A DNA stretch of 64,000 nucleotides from Larus michahellis. Lineage: Eukaryota; Chordata; Aves; Charadriiformes; Laridae. The position numbers and the translations under genes are program-made. The DNA lies in the NCBI RefSeq assembly GCF_964199755.1, contig NC_133899.1, positions 23,725,446 through 23,789,445 of the forward strand, written 5' to 3'. A model generated the notes under the pieces. It saw only the letters and a program-made list of their open reading frames with translations, did not search any database and had not been told where the DNA came from. Positions 1 to 12,300 of the stretch are shown here, in pieces. Every line of letters begins with the position of its first letter. Position 1 is the first letter of the stretch.

Positions 1-313
1 AGGGTGGCTTTCCATCCGATCCTTTGATTCTGTTTCATTTTTATATGTAACTATAGTGTCCTCAAAAAAACGTCGTTTCTCAGAGTCCTCTTTTCAATCA
101 TGTACCGGGGTTTTATGTTAAATAATCTCACCGCAAGCACAGACTCCCTCCGTCAAAGCCAATTCAAATTAAGCCGTTTAAACAATAATTACCACTTGTA
201 TTCTCCACAGCTATCTGTGCATTCTTTCTTCATTGTAAATCAGCTGTTGTATAAGGTACGTGTTATGGCCTCGTTACAAGCAGTAATAGATTGAATTGCT
301 GTGGAATACTTAC

Positions 314-374
314 AGTTCCCAGCCTGGTCTGCCACCTGCTGAGCGAGGTGTACTGGCTCTCGTTGGATGACGAC
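314..374 (-). CDS. RBBP6-like exon 13
   Basis: A 61-bp exon encoding RHPTRASTPRSAGGRPGWE. It matches the ARPGGGRPGWE motif of RBBP6 and is in phase with exon 12. The donor is GTAAGT, so the gene continues to the left. I could not place the next exon in positions 1-313. Confidence 0.78.
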
Positions 375-3300
375 CTTTTGGAGTCGGGAGAGGACAAAGA
401 GAAAAATCCCATTCAGTGTATCTGAAGGCCATTTCTTTACAGAATTTCTGAAGTTATAGTTACTTACCAGTTGTGGGCACTGATTGTCCTTGGGGGCCCG
501 GAAGACTTGGTAATGCTGGTTGTCTTCGTACAGGAACCTGACAGGCCTTGTGAGTAAATGCAGACGGTTGGAAAAGAAGCTCTACTAAATGCAAGAATCA
601 CTGCATATGTTGAAATACAACTTACCTTCTCTTTCAACAAACTGCTGACCGACAGCCAGGGAGATGCAGAAGGTTCAGCAGCAGTCACCAGAGCAGCAGG
701 AGGTATAACACTATCAGCATTGCTACAAAAAAAAAACCCAAATTTTTATTGTTCAAACAGTCTTTTGAAGGGCTACTGTCATGTCTGTAAATATTTCACA
801 TTTACAGTGTTTCAGTGTTTATTATCCAATCTGTACGCGTCACTGACTATGCTGTGTATTACTGAGGATGACTCTGACTTATCGTAATATTGATTATAGA
901 AATACTGTAGAAAGAAGTACTGTGAAAACACCTGGCCTATTTTACCCAGGATTGTGCTTTTACACTTTTCATGGAAATATTATTTCCTCGGTACTAAAGA
1001 GAAATTAACCCACTCAAGAAGGTTTGCCATAACAAAATGGTTTCTTTAGGAATTGCTAGCCCCTTCAAATGAAAGGGCTCCTGGGGAAAAAGCGTTCCTC
1101 TCTCAGGCTAAGCCTGTACGGAATGACTGATACGGGACCCAAACAAGCAATACTTCTGAGAACATTCTTGCAGGAGGCACACTTCCGACTTTTCAAAGTG
1201 TCCTCTTTCAAAGTGAGGACTTTCACTAAACAGAACTTCCGCAGTTATCTGAAACTGTCACTAATGAGACATAAATGGCTGTCAGCGCAGCTCAAGGAGA
1301 AGAATCTAACTTTGGCATCCTGGTGTCTTTTATGTTCATGTTGATCTACAGATTTACTTACTGCAAAGGTCCAGGAGGTGCAACAGTCATAGTCATGAGT
1401 GCTGGTGGAGGTGGTGGCGGCTGCTGCTGCTGCTGAATCGTCTGGTGGAGCCCTTTTGTGTAGCCACTTCCATTGCTGAAGCTGTTCACAGCCTAGAGGC
1501 AGAAAAACATTTACCACAAGGTAATATGAAACTTCAGTAGATACATGAACAAAAGCCTCCACAGAGTAAAATTACTTGTGTAGTCCTGTAAATGCTGTCA
1601 ATCCTAAAATGAATCAACACACAAATACATGCACACATCGCCTTAAACACTGAGAGTAACAACTGGTCACTCAGAGTACCTGTATCTAAAATACTTCAGT
1701 GTTAACACCGAATTTGACAGTAAGGCAATCACGTTAAACAAAAGCGCGACCTGAATTTGCCCCACTGTCTCTAAAGAGTTGTCAGCTTCTCCAGCAACAG
1801 ATAATGGATTTGAAAAGTAAATGTAGCCGATTTAATTTAGCAGGTTTTGAGGAGATGTAAACTAATATTTTCTTCCCTTTTGGCTTTTTACAAATAGACT
1901 TGTCTTACAGTTTACGTAAAAGTCATCCTGTTACCTTGCGTAGGAACATGTTGGCAATTAAAGCATCAGGGGAAACGTCTGTCTGATGACACGTTGGGCA
2001 TGTGTGTTCCTCAGACTCCAGCAATGTTGTTCTAATGCCTGTGCGTAATTAGAATCATCAAAGTAGGTTTAGCCAACAAAAGGAAATTTTGGAGGCTCCA
2101 ATCAATCATAAAAAGAGATATATGATTAATGAGTGAATATGGTCTTGAATTGAGAGCATGAAGCTATAGATGTTCAACCATGGAAATCATTTCTAGGATG
2201 CAGCAAATAACTGTGCGGTTTTGATATTTCACTAACGTAACATTTGAAGACGGCTGCGTCTGGATGTTTTGACTGTCCTTTTTTCCACTCTCTAGTACAG
2301 TGAGAAGTCACCACCCTCCAGGTTAATGAATAAAACGCACCTCAAAAGAACATCAGAAGGACTGAGTTGCAAAGGTTTTAACCAGCTCTCCCGTGGAGAA
2401 GAATGTGGATTAAATGCCTAACTATTGGTTTGTGGCAGACCACAGTAAGGTTGGCTATACTGAGCCGACCAGAGTTGGCTATACCATTTTGTGTGAGGGA
2501 AAGGGCTGTGAGAAAAACTAAATGCATTCAATATCTAATACTGTAATCACCTGCGCAGCTGTGCACTCTTCTAATGCTTGTCCTTCCGCATGTAAAGAGG
2601 ATTTAACAAGATACGTAAAAAAGGAAAAAAGCTTTCTGCCTTTTTTTTTCCTTTATACGAGAAGAGTCCTTTCCTATTCAGTGGACACTCAAGTATGGAA
2701 TAGAACTGGTAACAAAGACATTTTGTCATCTCCTGTTTCTGCTTTCAGAAAATCAGATGTGGTGTTTGGAGTGAACGAACCGGGGAGTAACACTTACATT
2801 CATCACAATAACTGTTTCCACAGCAGGGAATAACGGCCGCATCAGTCATTATCTCTTTACAAATGAGACATAACAACTCATCTGGAACAGGGTCTTCGGA
2901 GGAGGAGGAGGAGGAGGACGGCTCCGCTGGTAAGAAGGGAGGCTTCTCCTTCTTTCCGCTAGCATAAGCTTCCCTGGAGGGCCGGGTGAGGAAGGAAAAA
3001 TTTAACAATGGGTACAGGAAAACTTTTCCAAGCTCTGGAGTTCCCGGGGCATGAACAGTAGGACCGCCCTATTTTAATACGAGAAAGCATCACGGATTTT
3101 GAGGTTAACATACAATGACAATGCTTCCTCCCCCGTGGTTACAGATGCCGGCCAACTTGGCTGCATTGCCACTCAGACATTCACGCATGGTTTCTCTCCT
3201 TCACCTTTTGGTCAGCCCAATTAGTTCCATACTTACGCATTAATAATTGGTATTGCATATGTTCCGCTCTTTGTCAGCATAGCACCCTTTGTATTGGGAT

Positions 3301-6300
3301 CTTTCACCTCCATCATGAAACTCCTTGGAATGCCCGTGCTTTTCTTAATTCTGGCAACAGGCTCAACATTTTTGTCCTGTTAAGAAAAGGAATGCAGACA
3401 TAGCTCATCTTAAGACCCACACTTAAAATGACACTTTGATGATTAATTTAAGCAGCAAAAGCCCTTAATTCTCTCCTTCTACCTAGCCTAAGGGTTACTC
3501 GACCAAAAATACTTATTTTCCTACAGAAATATAGCCAGGATGTTTCAAGGACTTGAGCAGCATTTTGAACTCCGTGGACATTCTTTTGCTAAACTTCAGC
3601 TTCCGCAAGGATTACATATGGCTTAGCTCACCATCCACTCAGAGGAGAGGCACAAACCCACTCCTCCTCCACAGCGCAATGCAGAGGGAGAGCCCCATTC
3701 AGGGCTCTGAACCAGTCACTGGAGAAACTTAGTTCACCATCGATATGTACGAAGGTTGCATATGCATTCGGCGACTAAAGTTAGATGGCATGAATACTCA
3801 ACCAGAGACTTGTGTCATTAAAACACGCAAATATTCAATAGGTGGGGTCAAGAGAAACATCTTCCTTTTATACGGAATTCTAAACACTGTGAACTGTCAT
3901 TAAAAAGCGTTAAAACCAGAAAGATTTTTAATAGTATTGAAATACATAAAAATACGCATGACAGTTCACAGAGAAAGATCTATGGACATATTTAATAGCT
4001 ACGACCAAGAAAAAAGAACATTTTACCTTTTAAATTCCAGGTTTCCCTTGAATTTTGAAGGGGTTTGCAACATTGCCCTATAACCTCTGGATTTCACCCC
4101 ACGAGAAACAATGCCTAATCTGAATGTTCTTGTATTTGTTATGTAATTGCCACGTGAAAAAGGAAAAGCGAAGTAACACCAGAAGTCCCCTGCACTCTTA
4201 CCCCATTCGTTGGGCAGTTCTTTATGTAGTGGCCAGGTTTTCCGCAACGAAAGCATATATAGGATGGTGGAGGCGTATCCCAGGGTTTGGTCATGTAACT
4301 AAAGGGTTTTTGAGAAAAGGAGAAAAAGGTATGCATGTGTCTCTCTTGTTAAAACAAACATCTCTACAATTTGTCCACAATCTTCAAAGAACAGATTTGA
4401 CGTTATCGACACTTACTTGATTGGATTGTATTCACGGCAAGACTGCATCATCATAGCTTTTATTTTGTCTTCTTCGGAAGCATTGGCTGCAGCCAGATTG
4501 TCGGTCTGTTTAAGAGGTAAGCATTTGACACACGCATTAGAAACACATTTGCGCCCACGCAGCCAGAGATGAGACCACTCACCCCATCCTGTAAAGAGCA
4601 GCACAACGCTAGCTGGGGCTGCATGAAAACAGCTGCTTATAGAAAATACTGTTGTCCTGAAGGTGTTCTGGGCACTCCTTACGCCATCACATGACGTTTA
4701 TGTGCCCGTTAACTTCTTGGGCACTCAAAACCTTAGGCTCTGTTTGCACTTCACATCAAGACTCGTGTAACCAATCCAGTTTTCTTCCAAGCGGACTGAA
4801 GCCATGTGTAGAAAAAATGACGCTACCCAGTACTCTTCAACTGATTTTTAAGCTCCAGACTACTGGAAGGAGGAGATAGCCACTGTACGTTTACTGGAGA
4901 AAGATGTATGCAACTATCAGTATTTACGCTCTGCAGCGTTAAAAGGACACTCAACTCAAGAGTCGGGGAAGCTCTTTCTGCTTGCTGAAATTCAGCTTCA
5001 GACACAGAAGTGTTAAAAGGAATCAAGCTTTTTATAATCCCTCAGCAAGACAACAGACTCTTTGCAGTAGAAGTTTGGCCATCATGTGCTCTCGGCAGTC
5101 CAAACCACGTGTTTGGACTCCCCCTACTAACTTCTTCATATTAAGTGATTTAACTACAGTAAGGAAAACCTGCAGGTTTTTTCCAGTTGACTGTGTCCTT
5201 TTAACATACAAATTGTCATATAAGCCTTGTGCACCGCTAGATCTTCAAATTATGGAAGCCCGCTGGATTTCTTTAAGCAGCATTTCTTAAAACGCTTTTA
5301 TTACACACAAGCCCAGTTACAAGCCGGGTCTAAGGGAGTGACTGTCAATGATTTGGACCTTCAGGTACCCATCCTTCAGATCAGCCCCTCATGGCTTTGG
5401 CTTTATATGCATTCATTCACAAAAGCAACAAACTAGTTTCTACATTTTATTAAATGGTTGTTTCTTAGACATAGTGTTTTCTCAACAGTAACATAATCCA
5501 GAGGGACACCTCTGAAATCATTTCCATTAACATTTACAGAAAACTTTACAGACGCTTCACTCATTTGTTGGAACCCAAACGGTTTACAAAGCACGTCCAA
5601 AACCCACAAAACATTACTAGGAATAGACCAAAATTGAAATACAGCATTTAATACGTCGTAATCACAAACCAGAAGCCTGATAACACATTGCCTCCATGCT
5701 AAGCCAGTCTGCACTAAAGAGGTCAGAGAAAGTAACAGGTTTGAGCTGCTGTATTTTTCTGAAATACTTAAATTCTCTCAAAAGCCTAAAAGCGTACCCC
5801 ACTTGGACAGTTTTTCACATTTTAGAGTAAAACTTCACGTGAGGTTCCAGAACTTCACAGACAGGACACGTTTAGGGACAGCACTGATGGAGACCACTGT
5901 CTTTTGGTGGATACCTTCCAAACTCTTTCTGTTTTTCTTTATTCCCCCCCACAAATGTACACATTAGGAAACGTGTCTCACACTGCAGTGAGAGAGGGAA
6001 GAAGCTCCCAGCGGGAAAAGATTCCTCTTTCTTGGAAATGAACTCCCGCCTTTATTATAATCTTTGTAACTTTAAAGACTAGTGTTTTAATTGGCTAGCA
6101 CTACGCCTTTTCACAAGGTGCAATTGCTAGGGCTTTCCCAGACAAAGTTACGCATTGTTGAGCAAAAAATGCAAGCAGTTCCAGAGCAAAACACGGTATT
6201 ACAACAGTTTCAGAGGTCACATCTGCTAATACGCCACACATACACATTGGTAGATTCCAATAAATGATTAGGCGCTTTTTCAGAATTTACACAGTCTGCG

Positions 6301-9300
6301 TGCAAACAAATTAGGTTGTGTTGCTCACTGTAGGTGCACTACAATTTATGAAGTTGTGCAGCTCTCAAAGAATGGATCTGTAACTGTAATGACCGGCAAT
6401 TCAGAAATAGCCATGCAAGTGTCCGCGTTACAGAAACGCTTCTATTTTGGCTGTGGCAAAGCCCCCTGAAATGTCCACACCTTGCAGCCAATTCCATTCT
6501 TCTGTAAAAAATGTTTTCGTTTCCCACACAAAATTAACGAGATGTATGAAAAATGGTAAACAGCGTCTGAAGGGCTTCTTTTTTGTCTCTTGAAGATGAG
6601 TAATCCTGCAACGTTACGTTGAGGCTGATAAGGTACTCCCCTTCTCTCTGCCCAAGCTGGGAACTGCTCTTTACAGGATAGTATCAAAATACACACGCAT
6701 TGTAAAGTTAAAATAAATACTTTAAGTTATTAAAAATTAAATTAAGGTTTTGTTCACATTACAACAGCTATCCAGCTATAGACCACAGCATAAGAGTTAA
6801 AAATACAAAGCAAACGATTTCTTTGGGGAGGGAGTAGGGGTAAGTATTTGACAAGATTATATATATATACATATATTTACCTTCACAAGCTGGGCCAGAG
6901 AAAGAGGTGCAGGAGAGTCATCAATCTGTTCACAAAACACGAAACACATATTCAAGTTCCACAGTCAAAACACAGCGATAGTTCACCTCTACTCTAGTCT
7001 GAGAGTAACACTATATCCTCTGGGCGTCACTGAAAGAGGCGTTTCAAACCCGGTGTAATTTGTCTTTGTCCAAAACAAAGTCCAAAACTATGAGAGCTTA
7101 GGAGTGCCCGTGTGGTTAATGAGAAGAAACTAAATGAATCGAACTGGCTTGAGATGAACTGCTTGCTCCCGAATACCTCAGAGAGGGACCCTTGTCAAAT
7201 GCTCACAACTGCTTGAAAGTCGAAGGGGTAAGGCGGCTGTCAATTTTCAGCTGAAAAGGTTTTTAAAAAACTATTTATTTGAGAAGGACCCATCACTGCG
7301 GAAAACTTATCTTCAGCGTAGTTTGTAAACTAATGGTTAATTTCCCATCATTGATACAGGCACATGGTTATGCTTCTAGGAACAGAGTGTAGCTGCCTGT
7401 CAAAATAAAGCACCTGCACATCGGCCCTGGAACATGAACTCTGCCCCTCCGCTCAAGAAGGTTAAAAATGCCAAGCTCGCCATACCCCACAAAGCCCAAA
7501 CAAAAACAGCAATCCAAAACATCAGCCAATAAAAAGAACCCATCACCTTGTCTAGAAAAAGAATAAGCTGCTCAAATTCCTGAAATGAAGGGGTTTACTA
7601 CGACAGAGATCCTTGCAGTCACTGACACAGCCACACTAAAAGGATCCCCTTCCGTGCTTTGGCTGTAGTAACAGCAGGAGAGCAGCACACATTTGCAAGC
7701 GTGGAATGACAGCTAACGTAAGAGCAAGGTGATGAAGCAATAGCCAAAGAATAAGCTTTTGTGCATCCTGTTTAAAACAATCTTAACTAATGTTAAGTTT
7801 GCTGCTTTACTCTACAGCAACAATTGGCAAGCTTTCCAGTGATTTATTCCTACCACGCTAAGATCCAGGTTCTGCTTTGAAATACATCCAGAAACATGTG
7901 TATTTCAAACAAAACAAAACAAAATCCCCACACTTTTGACCAAGACCTGAGGTAGATTCCAGACTAAAGCTAATTGTGTCTCCAACACTAGAAGCACCTG
8001 AGGCTGCGCTGATTTACAGTGAGAGAGAGGTCACGTAAAGAGCGATGCGAGGCTTCTGCCCTCCCTCCTTTGGTTTTTTGGGGGCTTTTTTGAGACACCT
8101 CTGTTAGCTGGTGGTAAGATGCTACTTAGAAATATAATGCAGACATGGCAGGGAACACACGAGGCGAAAAGAATGGTAACTTTATTTATGAACATGTGAT
8201 TCCTGTTTATACACATGCTAGCAAACAACAAGAAAAATAATGCTTTTCAAGAAATAAAAACCCATCGGAATTAGATCAAATACTACAAATGTGGCTTACA
8301 TAAATGCACTACATTAAGTGCTGGGGTCACCGGGTCAGTTAAAGTAACTCCAACTCGAGTGATCGGATCCAGTGATCCAGGGTTAGTGTAATGCCTCACA
8401 CCACTCGAGTGAAGAAAAAGCAGTTCTACTTCAAATAACGATGAAAAACTAAAACCATCACACAGTAAGTTTTATACTACAAGGACTATTTTGAAACACA
8501 CAGTTTCACACCGTATTCAAGCCAAGTGCCAAATCCAGACCTAGACCACTACCAGTCAAGTATTTCCCTGGGTTACTGATCTAGATTTTAGCAGCAGACT
8601 GACAGCGTTTTCAAACCTCAAGAAAAATGCTGCCCCTTTTCCCAATGTAAATTCAAAGTGGTGGTATACTAAAGAAAGGCTTAACCTTTGGGAAATGAAA
8701 GCAGCATCCAACCCTGAAAACACCCGGATCCAAAAAGGTACTGCAGGCAGAAGTTAAGAAAAGTGACAGGGATTTTACCCACAAATGCACCACGCTATGC
8801 ACAAATGCACCAGAGCGGGCAGGGGTGAGCGGCCCTGCTCCCTGCCCCGCAGGGGGACCCTGGGCACAGACCCCAGCCCCCCAGACCCAGACCCCAGCCC
8901 CGTGCCTGCCTGGGCACCCAGAAGCTCCCTCCTCTTTGCAGGCAGCCTTTGGGCTCAGTGCTGCTCCGCAGGCAGGGATCATCTCCCAGGGCTCCAGCCT
9001 GGAAAGGGGCAGCGGAGGCACCAGCTCAGGCTCCGGGCAGCACCCAGCTGCTCCCAGCGAGCATCCCTCCAGCACCAGCCCAGGGGACCCTGGGCTCCCC
9101 GGCGGATGTGTCCCCCGGTGCAGGGAGGCCCGATCCCAGCAGAGCATGAGCAGCCCAGAAAGGCTTCTCCCAGCCCCTGGCCTTGCAGGGGTGGGGGGAG
9201 AGGGCAAGCCAAGCTCCCGGCCCCCCGAGCTCCCCAGAGCAGGGTGCCCACCCCACTCCATCCCCACGGTGCCTGCTCCAGCCTGCCCGGGCAGTGGGGG

Positions 9301-12300
9301 TGCCCACCTCCCTGGAGTGGGGCCCTACCTCTGGCAGCACAAGTGTCCTCTCCTTTAGGGCTTTCATGATGCCTCCTAAATGTCAGCACACACAGAGAGG
9401 TTTTGGGCCCCAGGAAGGGCTGGGTGTGTTGTTTGAGGGGTCAGGAGCAGGGGCAAAGGGCTGCGTGGGGAGCAGGGGAGCAGTGCTGTGTTGTGCCCGT
9501 CACCAGGCACCGGCAGTTGCAGCTGGAACACGGGCCATGGCAACAGGAGCGCAGTGGGGACGGGAACAAGCCCCCTTACAGGGCGGGCAGCTCAATACAT
9601 ACATGCCCCCCAAAGTTAATAATCCCAACACATTAGACTTCCTCCCTGTCTTAAGCGGTTCTTCCTAACCATGCCCTCATTTAACAAGTGGGTTTGCCCA
9701 GAGCATTGCAGACTGTCTTTGGGACGCTGGGGCAAGTGCAGCACGTCCTTCCAAAGAAGTCTGGATGTACCGACATGCCAAGGAAAAACCCAGCCTGTCC
9801 TCATCTACAAGTGCTAGCCCAGGCTCCAGGCAGCGCCTTCTGGGCCTTTGAGCCACCGACCCTTCACCATCCTCCGTTCCTTACCATCTCACCATACAAC
9901 AGCTCTTACGGGTTAGTAGATGAGCAGCCACAAGAGAAGCCCAAAGGCAAAACCCCAGAGGAAACACAGCTACAATTCTGAAAAGCAATCAACAGGTCCC
10001 AGTGACACCAAGGGGTCACTGCAGTCTACGGGCAGGGCTGGAACGTGTACTTCTGGTGGCATTTGATCCAAGGCACCTCCTACAGAGCACCCAGCCCTGC
10101 TGGGACAGGCGATGCTCTCTGCCTTGGCTCAAACAGTATCACTTCAATTGTACAGTTTTTAGGAACAAATACCCAAGTATTTAAGGACATGAAAAGGCAT
10201 CGGAACTGTCCTCAAAACGTATGGGATGTGTTGGGATCGGTATTTGTTGAGCCCCCGAGTCAAAAGCAAGAAACAGTACCAAGTTCAGCAATAATGGTTT
10301 CTCAGTGGCTTTTGAAAACATTTTCAAAAAGCATTAGGCAAAAAAGTACTTAAAAACAAAAGCTAAGTGATACAATGGGAAAAGGGAAAAAAATACGCTC
10401 TAAACATTTTTTGTTGCAACAAACAAAAACCCCACACACCCCCATACAAACATACATATTGGCTAGCTACAGACAGACGTAGCACATCAGTGTGCAAACC
10501 TTGAACCAGCATGATCTAAAAACCATCATATATCACCTGTTCAACACAAAGTCATACAGGAAATAGCCTGGCATGTTCAATATGAAATACAATGCATTTG
10601 AGGCACAAATACCAATATTCACATTCGAACTGCGCAAGCGATGGCATTACTCAGTCTTTACTACGCTGAATAAGATACACTGTATTTGCAATATATACTG
10701 TGTTTTACTGGAAAATACATGAAGTTAATGTTTGCAGAATTAACACAAGGCTATTTGTTTAGGATTTGCTTAGAATGTCTTGTTTAGAATTAAGGGTGTT
10801 GAAAAAAGGGTGAGATTGTGTTTTTACATACCGTTTTTGATGTTCCACTCAGTGGCTCAGTTCCGCCTCTAGAAAAAGAAATAAAGGTGATCAGAACTTT
10901 AAATAAAGCACTCGTAGCAAACATAAAGCAGTGAAAACAGATCACAAAACCTGAACATCATAACATTATGTTCTAAATAATCTAGTGAATATGGAAATTC
11001 ATTTGCATACATAAACTGTTCTCTCTTGGTGCACTCAGTGCAACTAATAAAACCCTCCAAAGTCACGTTTCTTTGGCCATACAGTGGTTTCTTCATCCAT
11101 TTACCTTGAAGAACATACTACAAGGCAAGTAACGCATGTTTGAAAGGCCTCTCCACCATTGCAGCGTACTTTCATCATTCCCAAACATCAGCCCCTCTAC
11201 CAGTGGTTTCTGCCATGTTTCCAGCTGAAGGAACAGAAAGCTCACCTGCCTGGTTAATTGTCAACATTAGCACAGCAGTGCTGGTCTGTCCTTATCCCCA
11301 CGTACGGGTGTTTGTTTGATCTTTGATGCCAGCAGCATCTACCCTCTCATTTTGGGGCAGCATGACAATACCCGGGGAGGGTGCCATCCAGCCAGAAGCG
11401 GAGGATGCATTGACAAGGTAGCACTAAGCACACATATTTCAATACATACATTCACCCCCAAAGCAAGGCCACGTTTATAAGCACAAGGCTGCCGTGTCCA
11501 GAATTACTAGGGAGTGCCTGAAGGCATCTCCTCTGAGATGGAAACAAATTATGAGTTTACACTACAATGGCTATCTGTCATTCCTATAAAAGCAATAAAA
11601 GCAAACGCATATAATAAGGGAGCTCTCCACGGAGAGGAAACAGGATCTACAACTTGGGTCTCAGAAGAGCCAACCCCAAGGACAAACCCAGGAGAATCCT
11701 CTTAAAAGTTACCGTTGATGGAGTTGGAACCCCATCTCCCAGCAGGCCTAAAAATGTCAGCCTACTTCGGGACAGATATGGTAACATCTGCCCCACGACG
11801 ACAAACATTTACTGCAGCTTTAACGAGAGAGATACAAGCAGAATGCCTCCGTAAACTAATAGCCATTAAAAAAGTTCACACGTTGAAACCCCTAGCCAAG
11901 AATTCAATGCTTTATGGACACTCACATGGCAGATGTTTTGCCGGCAGCTTTAACTCCTCCAACAGGGATTCTTCTCACAATTACCGACGAGTTCTTAGCA
12001 ATCAGGGCGTTGTCATCTGTGTACTCTGGAACAACATAAACACAGAAAAAAAATCAGCCAATTTGTAAGAACGCATATTAATTTGTAATTACACAGCACT
12101 CCAGAGGATCCTTTTGCAGCTATAAATGCAAAATCCTATATGTAACAGCGCGCTGTTATCGTCTCAACATACTAAGAGGACTTTTCAAGAAGCACATACT
12201 TCTTCACTGAGTTGTGATTACGCATGGAAACAAAGAAACACACTTTGTAAAAATGCTATGACGTATATTACAGTAATACTTCAGGGGCTAATATATTTAT

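Noticed and set aside
1-120. A possible next RBBP6-like exon after an AAACAG acceptor near the left edge
   Set aside because: The translation does not follow the RBBP6 sequence expected after GRPGWE, and the exon would run off the window.
8653-9389. Several long overlapping open frames on both strands (up to 204 codons)
   Set aside because: The region is GC-rich and open in most frames at once; there are no family motifs and no splice fit with the RBBP6-like gene.
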